From NCBI RefSeq assembly GCF_003473485.1, contig NC_053044.1, positions 31,810,091 through 31,874,090 on the forward strand: DNA of 64,000 nt, given 5' to 3'. Made by a program: the position numbers and the translations under genes. This document shows, piece by piece, positions 1-9,965 of this stretch (positions within the stretch are counted from its first letter, which is position 1; every line of letters starts with the position of its first letter). The notes under the pieces were generated by a model. It was not told the DNA's origin. It saw nothing but the letters and a program-made list of their open reading frames with translations, and searched no databases. Source of the DNA: Medicago truncatula (Eukaryota; Streptophyta; Magnoliopsida; Fabales; Fabaceae).

Positions 1-675
1 AAGCAGTAAAGAAAATCTTACCTGAGGATGTGTGTTTTACAATACATATATTAGGTTTGAAAACAACTTCGAAGCCACTATCACATAATTGACTTATGCT
101 TAGTAGATTGTGTTTTAAACCTTCAACATATTGAACATCCTCAATTTTTGCAGAGTCTTTTTTACCAATGATACCTTTACCTTTAATTTGTCCTTTGTCA
201 TTATTGCCAAAGGTTACTAGACCTCCTTCCTTTTTTATGAAGGAGATGAAACATTGTTTATCCCCAGTCATGTGTCTAGAACAACCACTGTCCAAGTACC
301 ATGGCTTTGTTCTTGCATCTTGTGAGAATCCCTGCATTTTGAGTTAGTGGTTCCTTAGGTACCCATGAAGATGTGGGTCCTTTGAGGTTAGTTTCTTTAA
401 TCTCAAGTTGTTTAATCTTGAGAAAACAGTTTAATTCTCGATAACCTACTCTCTTACAATATGAGCATTCTTTTCTTTTTAATGATAAAGAATGTTCTGG
501 AGAATGTTCTGAGATAGATTGTTCTTCTTTAATTTCTAGTTTTCTCCTTTTATGAAAACAGACAGATTCATGATGTCCTCTTTTATTACAGAATGAACAT
601 TTTAGTTTTTGTGGTATAAGACACTTGTTATCATGGTTTTTGGGTGCCAAGCCATTAATTTGGACTTGAACCTTT

Positions 676-3600
676 TGACCGTTGATATCTCTCTTTTTTC
701 TTGGGAAGGGTAAAAGGAGAAAAACCCTTGAGTTTCCGGATTCGGGGGTCGATTTCGCTACGGGAAGGTGTTAGGCACCCGGAGCGATTATGGTATTCCA
801 TAAGAACCGTTCTCCTAAGTTTATTTCTACGCTTTAATTTTATTGCTTATTTGTAAAAAAAGAAGGTGTGATTAGTTAAGAATGGGGGTGAGAAGAAGTA
901 GAATTTGATTTTTTTGTTTCGGCTTGGATGAGTTTTGACTCATTGCCTACGTACCCTTTTAAGGGATCAAAACCGTTCGTAGTTCATTCTCAAAAATAGT
1001 TTTTGTGTTTGTTGGTTGATTTTAGGTTTGAAAAGAGATTTTGAAGAATAGAGATGAGAGGCCTCAAGGGCATAAGGTTTGGAAAGTGTGAGGTGGATTT
1101 AGTCATTTTGCAAAAATAAAGTCTAAGAAGGGTTAAGATTCATTGAAAGTTTTACTTAAGAAAATAAAAAGGGAAATAAGGAGTTTTGACTCCATTTTAT
1201 TTTCAAAAAAAAGATTTTCAAGTGAAGTTATTTGCATGTTCTTTTTGGAAAAAAGTTGGATTTTTATCTAAGTGTTCAAACCTAAACGCTTATCTAACCA
1301 TACAATCCTATGCATACATCTAAGGTGAGTGTGTGCGTGTCGGTGCGTCATAGTGTCCATAGTCCATATTACAAAAATTGCCTAAATACATTCTATGGCC
1401 CCTTTGCCAAGCTACAAACCAATGATAACAAATTACATTACCAAATGAATTAAAACTTGCAAAAAAAATAAATGCTAAGCTAAAGAAAGTGGAGAGAGTG
1501 GTGGAATGCTATGAAATGTATGGCACATGAGATGAAATGGTTAGTAATCATAAAGCACACAATAGTAGGAAGTAATTAAAAGGAAATGCATAAAGATGGC
1601 AAAGAAAAAGTAATAAAGTGGTAATAAACCTAAAAGACATTTGATATGATACCTAAAGATGCTAGTGGCCCATAATCATCACATCATGGCAATTTAGAAA
1701 GAAATTTTGTTTCAAGCCATGACATGCAATTAATGGAGGCATATGCATGCAAAATATCACACCAAGTTCATAGAGAAATTTGCCACTTTATTCCTTAAAA
1801 CTAAACTTGTTGCTTGCAAAACAAGAAATTCATAAAATCATATTCAAAAACAGCAAACAAAAACACATTTCCAGAGGCATATTCATCACCATATTAGGCA
1901 TCCTTTATCCATGTCATAATATCAAAATGTCAAGAACAAAACATAGCAAAATGCATACCAAAAGTGTAAAAACACATGGAATTAGTTCATGCCACTTTAA
2001 CATCTTTTTTTATGCAAGAAACACCATAGAAATGCCAAAAATATACCAAGAAATAACCAGGATTTTTAGGATTTTTTTATAAAAAAAGTGAGCAAGAAAC
2101 AGGTGCAAGTAGCAAAGAAATACGGTGCAAATAGCAAAAAAACAAAAAAAACGTGAAAGAAAACTAAGCCCAAACCCAAAGCCCACACTCAAGACTCAGA
2201 CTGCACAGGAGCCACACGATTGATCTAGGATTCTGAAACCCTAGATCAAACGGCCAGGAACAAGGGGGACTGGACCGGAAATAAACCGGTCCGGTTCACT
2301 GGCTATATAAACACAAAGGCTCCGGTTTTTTTCATTTTCTCCTCTCCTTCTCTCTCTTCTCTCATCCTAGTGAGAGAAGCTCCCACTTCTCTCTAGAAAT
2401 CCGGTTGTCTTCTCCGGCATGGCTTAGCTCCTCCGGCGCGGTGGCCGGCCACCTCCAGGTGGCGGCGCCGCCGCCGGAAAAACTTCCTTGCTCCGATTCA
2501 AAAAATTTTTACGTTTTTAAACATCCTTTTTCGTGCTATTCATGAATCCGAGCTTGGTTTTTTGAAAAAGATTTTCAACCGGAGTAGATCTAAGTTTGAA
2601 GTTGCGGTTTTGAATGAAGTTTTTCTTTGTTCTTTGTGCTTTTTGGCTACGTGCTTCTAGAATCCTACATGTTTATACTTGATTCTCCTTTTTATCCATT
2701 TTTTGCGAAAAAAAGGAAGTTTGAGTTTTACCTGTGGTTTTCTTGGTGGTTCCGATCCGGATCTTCAAGGAAAGCTTGATTTTAGTCTTGTTCCGTTGAT
2801 TCTGGTTTGGTTCCCTGCTGTTCTGATCCGCTCTTCTTCTTCACAGGTTCGGTATATGGATTTTCGTCCCTCTTCTTCGTCTCCGGGAAAGCCTCTGCGA
2901 TCGTGCTTGAGTTCGCCGCTTTCAGTGGTGGACTCGCACTCGAATTGCAGAGCAACGATTCAATGATGATGATTCCTTGGCGAATCTCTGAGAATCGTGG
3001 AAAATTCAATGAATTTCTTGATGATTTTGTGATTCTGGTGATTTAGGTTTTTTTGATTTTTCTCTGTGTTCTTGATGATTTCTCTGTGATTCTGGTTTTG
3101 ATCTAACTGACAAGAGAGAGAAAAATTGATTCTGTTTTTCTTCTTTGGTGAAGTGGCGTGTGATTAATGGCTTTGAATCTGACTCACTGTTTATATAGTT
3201 GACATGTGTACACTTGAGCCAATGGAACTGTGACATCTGGATTTGTATGGGAGGGGCACGGCCTTGGACTTAAAATGGACTTTGGACCTTTTTGCAAAAA
3301 TAAGAATTTTAAGGACTAAACTGCAAAATTAAAAAAACTTGAAATGAAATAAACAAAAAAACAGTTTGGACAAAAATGCAATTTTGGGACCTCAATTGAG
3401 GGACCAAAATGCAATTAAAAATAAAATTTGAATAAAAAACATAATTTGACCAAACGTAAAGTGAAACAAAAAATAAAATTGACAAAACGGACTAAAACGA
3501 ACCAATGGCCTAAATGAGGTACTTCAAAGTAACCTCCCCATGCCAAAATTTTATGTGAAATGACCAAAATGCCCCTAGGGCTAAAAACGACCTAAACAGA

Positions 3601-4008
3601 TTGAAATTGACTCAACACTGACTCAGACGCAAGTTTGAAATGAATTTTAACAAGGTTTACTGATGAAATGTAAAAAACAATTCGAAAAGACTCAGAGACA
3701 GTCACAAGGATGAAAATGGGTCCCACTGCAGGAGATGTCCAAAATACCCTTCTGTATGACTTTTTGCAAATTTTGAAATAAACTGTAGAAAAAGCAATGC
3801 AATGATTCAGAGACACTTTTGAATGACTTACAAGACAAGTAAAGACATTTTGAAAGGTTTTATGCAAGAAAAACATAGGTAAAATTGTGATTGAAAATAC
3901 TGCGAGACAGAGACAAATTGAACTGTGCAGTTGAAATTTGATAATTGACAAAGTTTGAAATGAAATTGGGCCCAATATTTTTAGGTCCAAAAACAGGGTA
4001 TAACAACA
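676..4008 (-). mobile_element. Solo LTR of a Ty3/gypsy element, probably Tat/Ogre type, nested in the copia fossil
   Basis: The copia coding region stops at both edges of this 3.3-kb block, which carries no gag or pol of its own. On the minus strand it starts TGTTATACCC or TGTTGTTATACCC and ends close to CGGTCA. A short 'ctttt' flank is present on both sides, so edges are good to a few bases. Near its 3' end (minus sense, about 740-770) is the GTGCCTAACACCTTCCC-type stretch I associate with legume Ogre/Tat LTRs. The GC-rich 2400-2480 part and TATA-like boxes on both strands (2303 plus, 3191 minus) fit an LTR promoter/leader. Small open frames inside are chance. Confidence 0.7.
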
Positions 4009-5559
4009 CTTTTCATAAATTTGATTAAAACCTAAACCAGATTTGTCAAATTCTGCCATTTGTGAACCTACAATTTTTTGAAATGTTTCTGTTGATTTTA
4101 TAAATTGTGAAAGATCATTTCTAAGTTCTTTGACTTCCTTTTTAAGAATAATATTTTCATTTTTAGAATTTTCAGGAAGTTTTGTTTTTCCAAGAACTTT
4201 TAATTTTTCATTTACTTGAAAGTAAGAGTCTTGTAGACTTTGAATGATTTTCTTTTGATCATTATTCAAAGTTCGAAGTTTCTCTTTTTCTTCTTTTAAC
4301 TCAGAAATTTCTTTTTGTAAAGAGTGACATTTGTTTGTTAAAAAGTTTGAATCAAATAAAAGACTATCAAATTTATTTTCTAACTCTTTATATACTAGAG
4401 GTTGGTTAATAAGAATTACCTCTTCGCTTTCTGAATCTTCCATTAGAACCATGTTGGCTTCAGTGTCTTCATCTTTTGATTCTTCAAGATCATCCCAGGT
4501 AAACATTGATTTTGAGTAGGGAGATTTCTTCTGACTCTTTTTGTTCAATGGACATTCGTTTTTGTAATGTCCTAATTTGTTGCATCCAAAGCAAGTTACT
4601 TGACTTTTGTCAATTTCTCCTTTTGAGTTATCTTTCTTGTTGGGAAAGTATTTCTTTATTTGATCTCTTCTTCTCATCATTCTTTGAATCTTCTTTGTGA
4701 TGAGAGCTAGTTCGTCTTCTGCTTCCCCTTGGATGTTTTCTTCTTCATTGGCTTCTTCAGTTTCTTCGTTTTGTGGGAAGGCATCTTTTTGTTCACTTTG
4801 AGATGCTTTGAGAGCAACCATCTTTCATTTCCTTGATGGTTTATCATCTTGAAGTAACGTCTCATGAGCTTTTAATGATCCAATGAGATCTTCAAGAGCT
4901 AAGGAGTTTAAGTCTTTAGCTTGTGTGATTGCAGTTACCATGGGTCTCCATGTGCTTGGAAGACATCTTAAAATTTTTCTTATCCGATCATGAGTGGTAT
5001 AAGTTTTTCCCAGTGATCTTAATTCATTCACAATAGATGTGAATCTGGAGTACATTTCATCAATGTTCTCATCTTCGTTCATTTCGAAGATTTCAAATTT
5101 TCTTACGCCAATATCTATTCTTGTTTCTTTTACGTGGCTAGTTCCCTCATGATGAATTTTTAGAGTGTCCCAAACTTCTTTTGCAGTGACACATTCATCA
5201 ACTCTTTCACTTTCTTCCATGCTTAGTGCGCATGATAGAAAGAGTCGAGCTTTGGAGTTTAGAAGTACTTTTTCTTTATCTTCCTTTGACCATGATGCTT
5301 CTGGTGTGAGTGTATCCACCTTTGTTGTTGCATCAGTTGTCATAGGTATATGTTCTCCATTTGTGATTATTTTCCACATATCCACGTCTTGGGATCTGAG
5401 GAATAGTTTCATTTTTCCTTTCCAGAAATAATAGTTCTTTCCATTGAAGAATGGTGGTCTTGTGCATGATAGACCTTCTGGTATGTACTTTTCTTTTGAC
5501 ATTGCCTTCTTCCTGAATCTTTTCCTCCAACACTTGTTAGGTGTTTTTGTAGAGCCCGG

Positions 5560-5571
5560 GCTCTGATACCA
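5560..5571 (-). other. Primer-binding site of the copia fossil (initiator Met-tRNA type)
   Basis: The minus strand reads TGGTATCAGAGC, complementary to the 3' end of plant initiator methionine tRNA and the usual plant copia primer site. It sits between the gag start (5502) and the LTR, fixing element orientation as minus. The same site recurs at 13377-13388 and 21193-21204 in the duplicated segments. Confidence 0.85.
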
Positions 5572-6378
5572 ATTAAAGTAGCAATAAACGTCACAAGAAA
5601 GGGGGGTTTGAATTGTGACCCTTTTAAAAATTATTCCTGAAACTTAAGTTTAGATTTATATACTCAAGAATAATCTTGGTGTATGTTAGCTTAACAAGAT
5701 TAGAGTATATAACAATTAATTGAATTTAGAACAGAACATTCTGAAGACTGATTATAAACAGAATGAGAAAAATGATGTTAAGTTAAAAGATTATTTTAGC
5801 AAGGACCAGAATGTTCTGGAGATTAATAAAATAATGTGTGTGTGTGTTGTGTAACTTTAAATAAAGAGAGAGATAGAGATAGAGAGAGAGAGAGAGAGAG
5901 AAGAATAACACAGGAGAGTTATCCTGGTTCACCAAACCCGGCTACTTCCAGTCCCCACACCTCGTGTGAGATTATCCACTATAGTTTTCTTGCTAACAGA
6001 AACTTCTGACTAGCACTACAATATCTTGATCACACCAGATCAGTCCGTAACCTCTGTATTATCAACCTCAGCAGGCTTATACAATTCTTTGCACACTAGC
6101 AAAAGAAAGGTTGGAATTTTCTATCTCAAAACTATTAAGCCCAATAGACTTTGAGAAATACAACACTCTTTGTATGAAGAGATTTGTTTTGGATCGAATA
6201 AATACTCAAATCTTTGTTTGAGTTTTACAAGAGGCAAATTCAAGAGAGATGATCCAAGAGATATAGTGAGAGAGCTTGGAATTTGCTTTGTTTGTGAAGA
6301 GCTTTGTTTGTAGTGATGATTTTCACTTTGAGAGATATTAGCTTGCAAAACTCTTGCTTATGACCTTCAAAGGCCCTT

Positions 6379-6387
6379 GTATTTATA
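6379..6387 (-). promoter_or_regulatory. TATA box of copia LTR
   Basis: The minus strand reads TATAAATAC inside the LTR, with the presumed transcription start about 30 bases toward lower coordinates. It is repeated in the LTR copies near 14193 and 22009. Confidence 0.6.
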
Positions 6388-6492
6388 GGTGAGGAGTGTC
6401 TTGGTACCAAGGGAGAAAATAGAGCTGTTGGACACGTTTTTGATAGCTGTCCAAAGTCTCAATTGATTTCTCTTTTCTTCTTTAAAATAGCC

Positions 6493-6512
6493 AGAACGTT
6501 CTCAGAATGTTC
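6493..6512. promoter_or_regulatory. Heat-shock-element-like inverted repeats in copia LTR
   Basis: Two AGAAnnTTCT palindromes (AGAACGTTCT and AGAATGTTCT) sit almost back to back about 110 bases upstream, in element sense, of the LTR TATA box. Related motifs occur at 5733, 5808 and 6799 in the same LTR. GAA/TTC inverted units are what plant heat-shock factors bind, but spacing between the two palindromes is 3, not the ideal 2. Regulatory role is inferred. Confidence 0.4.
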
Positions 6513-6922
6513 TTTCTGATTTGCCTGACTTAGAAAGCACTGTTGCTTTGCTTGCGCATGAGATAACCAGCTGTGATGAGCTGTATAACTTGCAGCCCAC
6601 TTCTGATGATGTCATGTCCTTTTGCTCTAGTGATGTCATGCTTAAGTAAGCCATGTGATCTTATCCATTTAATGGGCTTTACTTTTTCAAATGGGCTTAA
6701 AGCTTTTCTTATGGCCCAATAGACATAATCAGCCAAGCTTTCTTGCTGTGCAGACTTGTTCGCTTTTGATGTACTGTTCCATTTTCATCGTTTTCGCCAG
6801 AACGTTCTCAATTCATTCTCATGAAACAAATTCTCACAAAAACGAATTAGTAGATAACAAGATTAAATAAATATAATATGTTTGTAATCTTTAAAACATC
6901 AAATAAGGATTTTGTCTCAACA

Positions 6923-7600
6923 ACTTTGTCCTCCGCACGATTTATTAGGAGCTTTGTCCTCCGCACGTTTAAAGTATATTAATACTTATGATGACGATTG
7001 GTACCACATGCATATAAGGAGTCTAAGAGCATTGTCGCATTGTCGTGTCTAAGATGCTATGTTGTTGATGATGATTGAATATGTGATTACGTGATAATTG
7101 TTTATCAAATATGCAAAGTTGTTTAAGATTGAATATGATGTTAATGTTAATTTATGATTCGAATTACATTGATTAATATTATTTTGTTATGAAATCTCAC
7201 CCCTTCTGCTTGAAAATGTTGCCCTTCGTATGGGTAACTTGCAGGTGATCGTGCTTAGTGTGCAGTTTGCCGTTGTGAGTGGCCTTGCCTCGCTGTGTCG
7301 TCTAGGTCGCTCTGATACGTAACGGGATGGGGTTTTATGTTATGCATGCTTCATTCTCTTACGTAACTAATATGTTATTTTTATAATATTATCAATTATG
7401 ATTTGAAATATTTTGATGGGGCCTGCGTGCCGAAACGTTTTATGGATTATGATATAATTTCCGCTGCAATGTTTAAGTTATTTGGTTAAATTATTATTTA
7501 ACTGTTTTGGATTATGTTATATGTGATATCCCGTTGTTTACGATGCTTACTCTGATAAATGTTTTAAGAAATTTTTATATTGGGAAAACGGAGTGTTACA
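6923..7600 (+). mobile_element. Ty3/gypsy LTR remnant, copy 1
   Basis: This stretch resembles the 3' part of a legume Ty3/gypsy LTR, with 'tttgtcctccgcacg' twice near its start and an ending 'ggagtgttaca' at 7600. The copia inserted into it at 6922, so the left part of this LTR is elsewhere or lost. No primer-binding site follows 7600, so it is an LTR end or solo LTR. Family assignment is from sequence style and is moderate. Confidence 0.6.
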
Positions 7601-8040
7601 GAAACTCCCCCTATAAATACCGCATTCCTCATTCACAATTTCTCATTCATAACGAAGTGGTTCAAGAGGAATGCAGTCACTATGCATCTAGGGAGGATTC
7701 TCTCTCTTCACTCCAAATTTTTCTAGAGTATTTTTATTTCTTTTATAATTTCTCTTTAGTTACCATGGGTAACTAAATCTTTTTAGGCTTGGGTTCTAAG
7801 ATTAACCTCTATTCTGGTTGTTGGATAATTTATGTAAAGTCTTTATTTTAGTTATTTATCTTTATGCTACTAGTTTTACTGTTGTTGCGTAAGATTTGTC
7901 TACTAAAGCATAATCTACTTAGAATAATTGAACGTGAGTTAACTGTTAATTAATTCCAACAAAATGAATAGAGATGATTCAAATTATGTTCAATATTTAA
8001 GCTAACTGTGTCCTCTATTTAAATTAATTGTTATATATTA
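7601..8040. other. Unassigned segment with TATA-like box
   Basis: No gene is recognised. A CTATAAATACC box lies at 7610-7621, followed by a pyrimidine-rich stretch and a short open frame that starts inside the LTR; this could be leader sequence of the neighbouring LTR element. It is repeated in all three segments (15415 and 23231 onward). Confidence 0.4.
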
Positions 8041-8560
8041 TAAACCTGATATAGCATAGCCTATATAGGGCTCACATGAAGCGATCACAATCGATAAAAC
8101 TATATTCTATAGCTAACGGTTGATCCTACAATACGCTCAATCAATGCAAAAATATGTTGTCACCTATTGGGTTCATATTTCTATAAATAACTTTGCCACG
8201 GCCAAACAGTATTATTTCTCTTTTGTGTTTTTTTCTTTTTATATCATGAAAGGTCAAAATAATGGATATTTGTTAAAATAAAATAGCATGAATCCTTATC
8301 ATTGATGAGTTTTTTATATGACCTCCTTACTAAGCATGATAAAGAAACAAATTGAACACATTGATGCATTTAAGAGATATTTAATAATTATTCTAATTTT
8401 AAAAAGTATCTATAATATACATAAAGAAAACTACCTCCTTTCAACACTTTTGGGTTGAATTTTTCTTTCTAAAAATGTCATCAATTTTCAATACAAATAA
8501 TACATATAATAAATAGACAAGAATAAATTTAAATATTAAAAAAACGTAACAAATACGATA

Positions 8561-8609
<49 letters not shown>

Positions 8610-8959
8610 TTTTTTTTTCTTTATCATTTAAAAAGTGTAACAAACTAAATGAGTATATTTATATTTAATTTTTTCCAATTACATCTTTAAACAACTTTTT
8701 CTATAATAAAGATTGTTGTTGGTGTTATTGAAATAAATAATCATGTTTAATTTGGTTTGTTATACCTAGAAAGCAACAAAAATTTATATTTTTAGTTTTA
8801 ATCAAAATCAAAATTTCATAAAAAAAAAATATAATTCATAATTTTCAAATTTTAACGCGGTAAAAAGAGTGAAAATACGGGCACGTAAGTGCCCATCTTT
8901 ACGCTAATTTTATAATTGCATAAGTGACTTTTTAGCTGATGAAACGATATCATAATCTT
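8041..8959 (+). promoter_or_regulatory. NCR upstream module, copy 1
   Basis: About 0.95 kb upstream of the NCR gene, shared with the diverged NCR genes. It contains a conserved block near 8058 ('gcctatatagggctcacatg'), a second block near 8315 ('tatgacctccttactaagc'), a (TA)n(TG)n microsatellite near 8565-8610 and a third block near 8870 ('ggtaaaaagagtgaaaatac'). Conservation between otherwise diverged paralogues suggests nodule-specific control, but no bound factor can be named from sequence. Confidence 0.55.
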
Positions 8960-8966
8960 TATAAAT
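8960..8966 (+). promoter_or_regulatory. TATA box of NCR gene, copy 1
   Basis: TATAAAT lies 50 bases before the chosen ATG. A start of transcription about 30 bases downstream would leave a leader of about 20 bases, so the in-frame ATG at 8992 would be almost at the cap; this favours the ATG at 9010. Same box at 16772 and 24587. Confidence 0.65.
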
Positions 8967-9009
8967 TGTAAAACCACATTCTATTTGTTATATGCAAAAG
9001 GCGAGAAAT

Positions 9010-9313
9010 ATGGCTAAACTTGTCAAGCTTGTTTATGTTATAATTGTGTTTTATACCCTATTTCTTGTTGCAACGGAAATTGTTTGTGAGCTAATTTTTC
9101 ATACTCTTGAAATTTCCTTTTATTTCTTTTTATCTCGTTTTAGTAACATTATTTTGTTCTTTTTCCTTCAATACAGCGGGTATTCCTTGTAACGATGATG
9201 TTGATTGTCCACAGACTCTGTGTGAACAGTTAATTGCCGACTTCAAGTATATGATAGATTTTAAGTCGGAGTGTGTTTCCCGTATGTGTGCATGTACCGG
9301 AAGTCCCGTTTAA
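9010..9313 (+). CDS. Nodule-specific cysteine-rich (NCR) peptide, tandem copy 1
   Basis: Two exons, 9010-9085 and 9177-9313, with a 91-base GT/AG intron in the usual NCR position just after the signal peptide; the product is 70 residues. Residues 1-25 (MAKLVKLVYV...) are the late-nodulin signal peptide (PF07127 type). The mature part has six cysteines spaced C-X5-C-X4-C-X16-C-X4-C-X1-C and is acidic (about -4). NCR peptides enter the secretory pathway of infected nodule cells and act on rhizobia in the symbiosome. An in-frame upstream ATG at 8992 would add six residues; the later ATG fits the family. The X16 loop is long for the family. Encoded peptide identical in copies 2 and 3. Confidence 0.9.
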
Positions 9314-9855
9314 GCTGCACTGGTGGTTGGTTTTGGTTCAAAATGGAACAATGAAAAATACCTTTAATATTGGGTTGCTTATATATTTTCACCATAGATG
9401 TGGAAATCATAATAGGCTATTAATAAAATTATAAATTATACATGTGGCCTTTAAATATCTTTTCTACGTACCCTTGTTATTAATTAATTACTAAAATCAA
9501 AAGAAATTTCCTTCTCAATTACATGTCGTTGAGTTTTCCACCTAGATATGTGTTGTATTTTTTATCTTATTAAAATAACATAAAATCTTATTTACTCTCA
9601 ATCAAAATCAATCTAGAATATAAGGGTGTCTCTATGTACTTCTCTAGGTGTGTGTTTAATTGTTTTTTTTGTTGCATATATGCAAATATCAAGTCATAAA
9701 AACATGTTTTACCTTAATAAACACAACCAGGTGTTACTAAAAAATATAATCATAAAAACCTATAATGAAATATAGATATACAAATCAAGGATAGAGGGAA
9801 AAGAAATATCTTCAAATAATAGATGGAAAATAGTGTTTTATTTCTTTCTTCATTA
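9314..9855 (+). other. 3' flank of NCR copy 1
   Basis: No gene. AT-rich 3' flank, partly shared with the diverged NCR gene at 29900 ('gtggaaatcataata' near 9401 and 30229), so it is part of the ancestral NCR duplication unit. It ends abruptly at plastid DNA. Confidence 0.6.
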
Positions 9856-9939
9856 CGAGAACTACGATCTTTGGCTCTGGAACTGAATCATTTCCTTGTA
9901 TCTGAGAAAGACTTCCAGATTCAAAGGAAGGAAGTTTAA
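9856..9939 (+). pseudogene. rpoB: Plastid rpoB 3' end, nuclear copy 1
   Basis: Twenty-seven codons plus a TAA stop read as the C terminus of the plastid RNA polymerase beta subunit ([18 protein letters not shown]...). It lies directly upstream of rpoC1, as in plastid genomes. The left end is the plastid/nuclear join after 'cttcatta'. Only the tail of the gene is present, so it has no function here. Confidence 0.92.
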
Positions 9940-9965
9940 TTGGACTGAATCAGAAATTTTATTCT

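Larger units (their letters stand above)
1..5571 (-). mobile_element. Ty1/copia LTR retrotransposon fossil, internal region (SIRE/Maximus-like), left end outside window
   Basis: This is the gag side of a Ty1/copia element read on the minus strand. The gag start region (4825-5502) matches the UBN2/copia gag type common in legumes. The next open stretch (3592-4821) has a CCHC zinc knuckle (C-X2-C-X4-H-X4-C) at about 4570-4615 and a long Lys/Glu-rich coiled coil. Zinc-finger-like and protease/GAG-pre-integrase-like sequence follows at 1-650 and runs off the window. The element is broken and is interrupted by an inserted LTR of another family (676-4008). Assignment to the SIRE/Maximus lineage is inference from the gag type and LTR style. 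It is not a host gene. Confidence 0.85.
5574..6922 (-). mobile_element. Copia 5' LTR, copy 1
   Basis: In element sense the LTR begins at 6922 with TGTTGAGACAAAATCC and runs to the primer-binding site near 5572; its inner edge is approximate. It contains a TATA box, several AGAAnnTTCT inverted motifs, an (AG)n tract around 5870-5900 and the pyrimidine-rich leader region. The base after 6922 belongs to a Ty3/gypsy LTR remnant, so the copia landed in that older element. Nearly identical copies are at about 13390-14736 and 21206-22552 because of the later segmental duplication, not separate insertions. Confidence 0.8.
5204..9855 (+). repeat. Tandem segment, copy 1 (copia 5' end, Ty3 LTR, NCR gene)
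   Basis: The first of three segments of about 4.65 kb that agree almost base for base. In this copy the left edge is continuous with the rest of the copia fossil, so it is the ancestral left side. Its right edge ends at 'cttcatta', where plastid DNA begins. Differences from copies 2 and 3 are mainly homopolymer and dinucleotide lengths. Confidence 0.9.

Noticed and set aside
2679-3046. Overlapping open frames in the higher-GC part of the left LTR
   Set aside because: They lie within the Ogre-like LTR leader, on both strands, and match no protein family I know.
7507-7776. 89-codon open frame repeated in all three segments
   Set aside because: It straddles the end of the Ty3/gypsy LTR and the following leader-like DNA; no domain or signal peptide.
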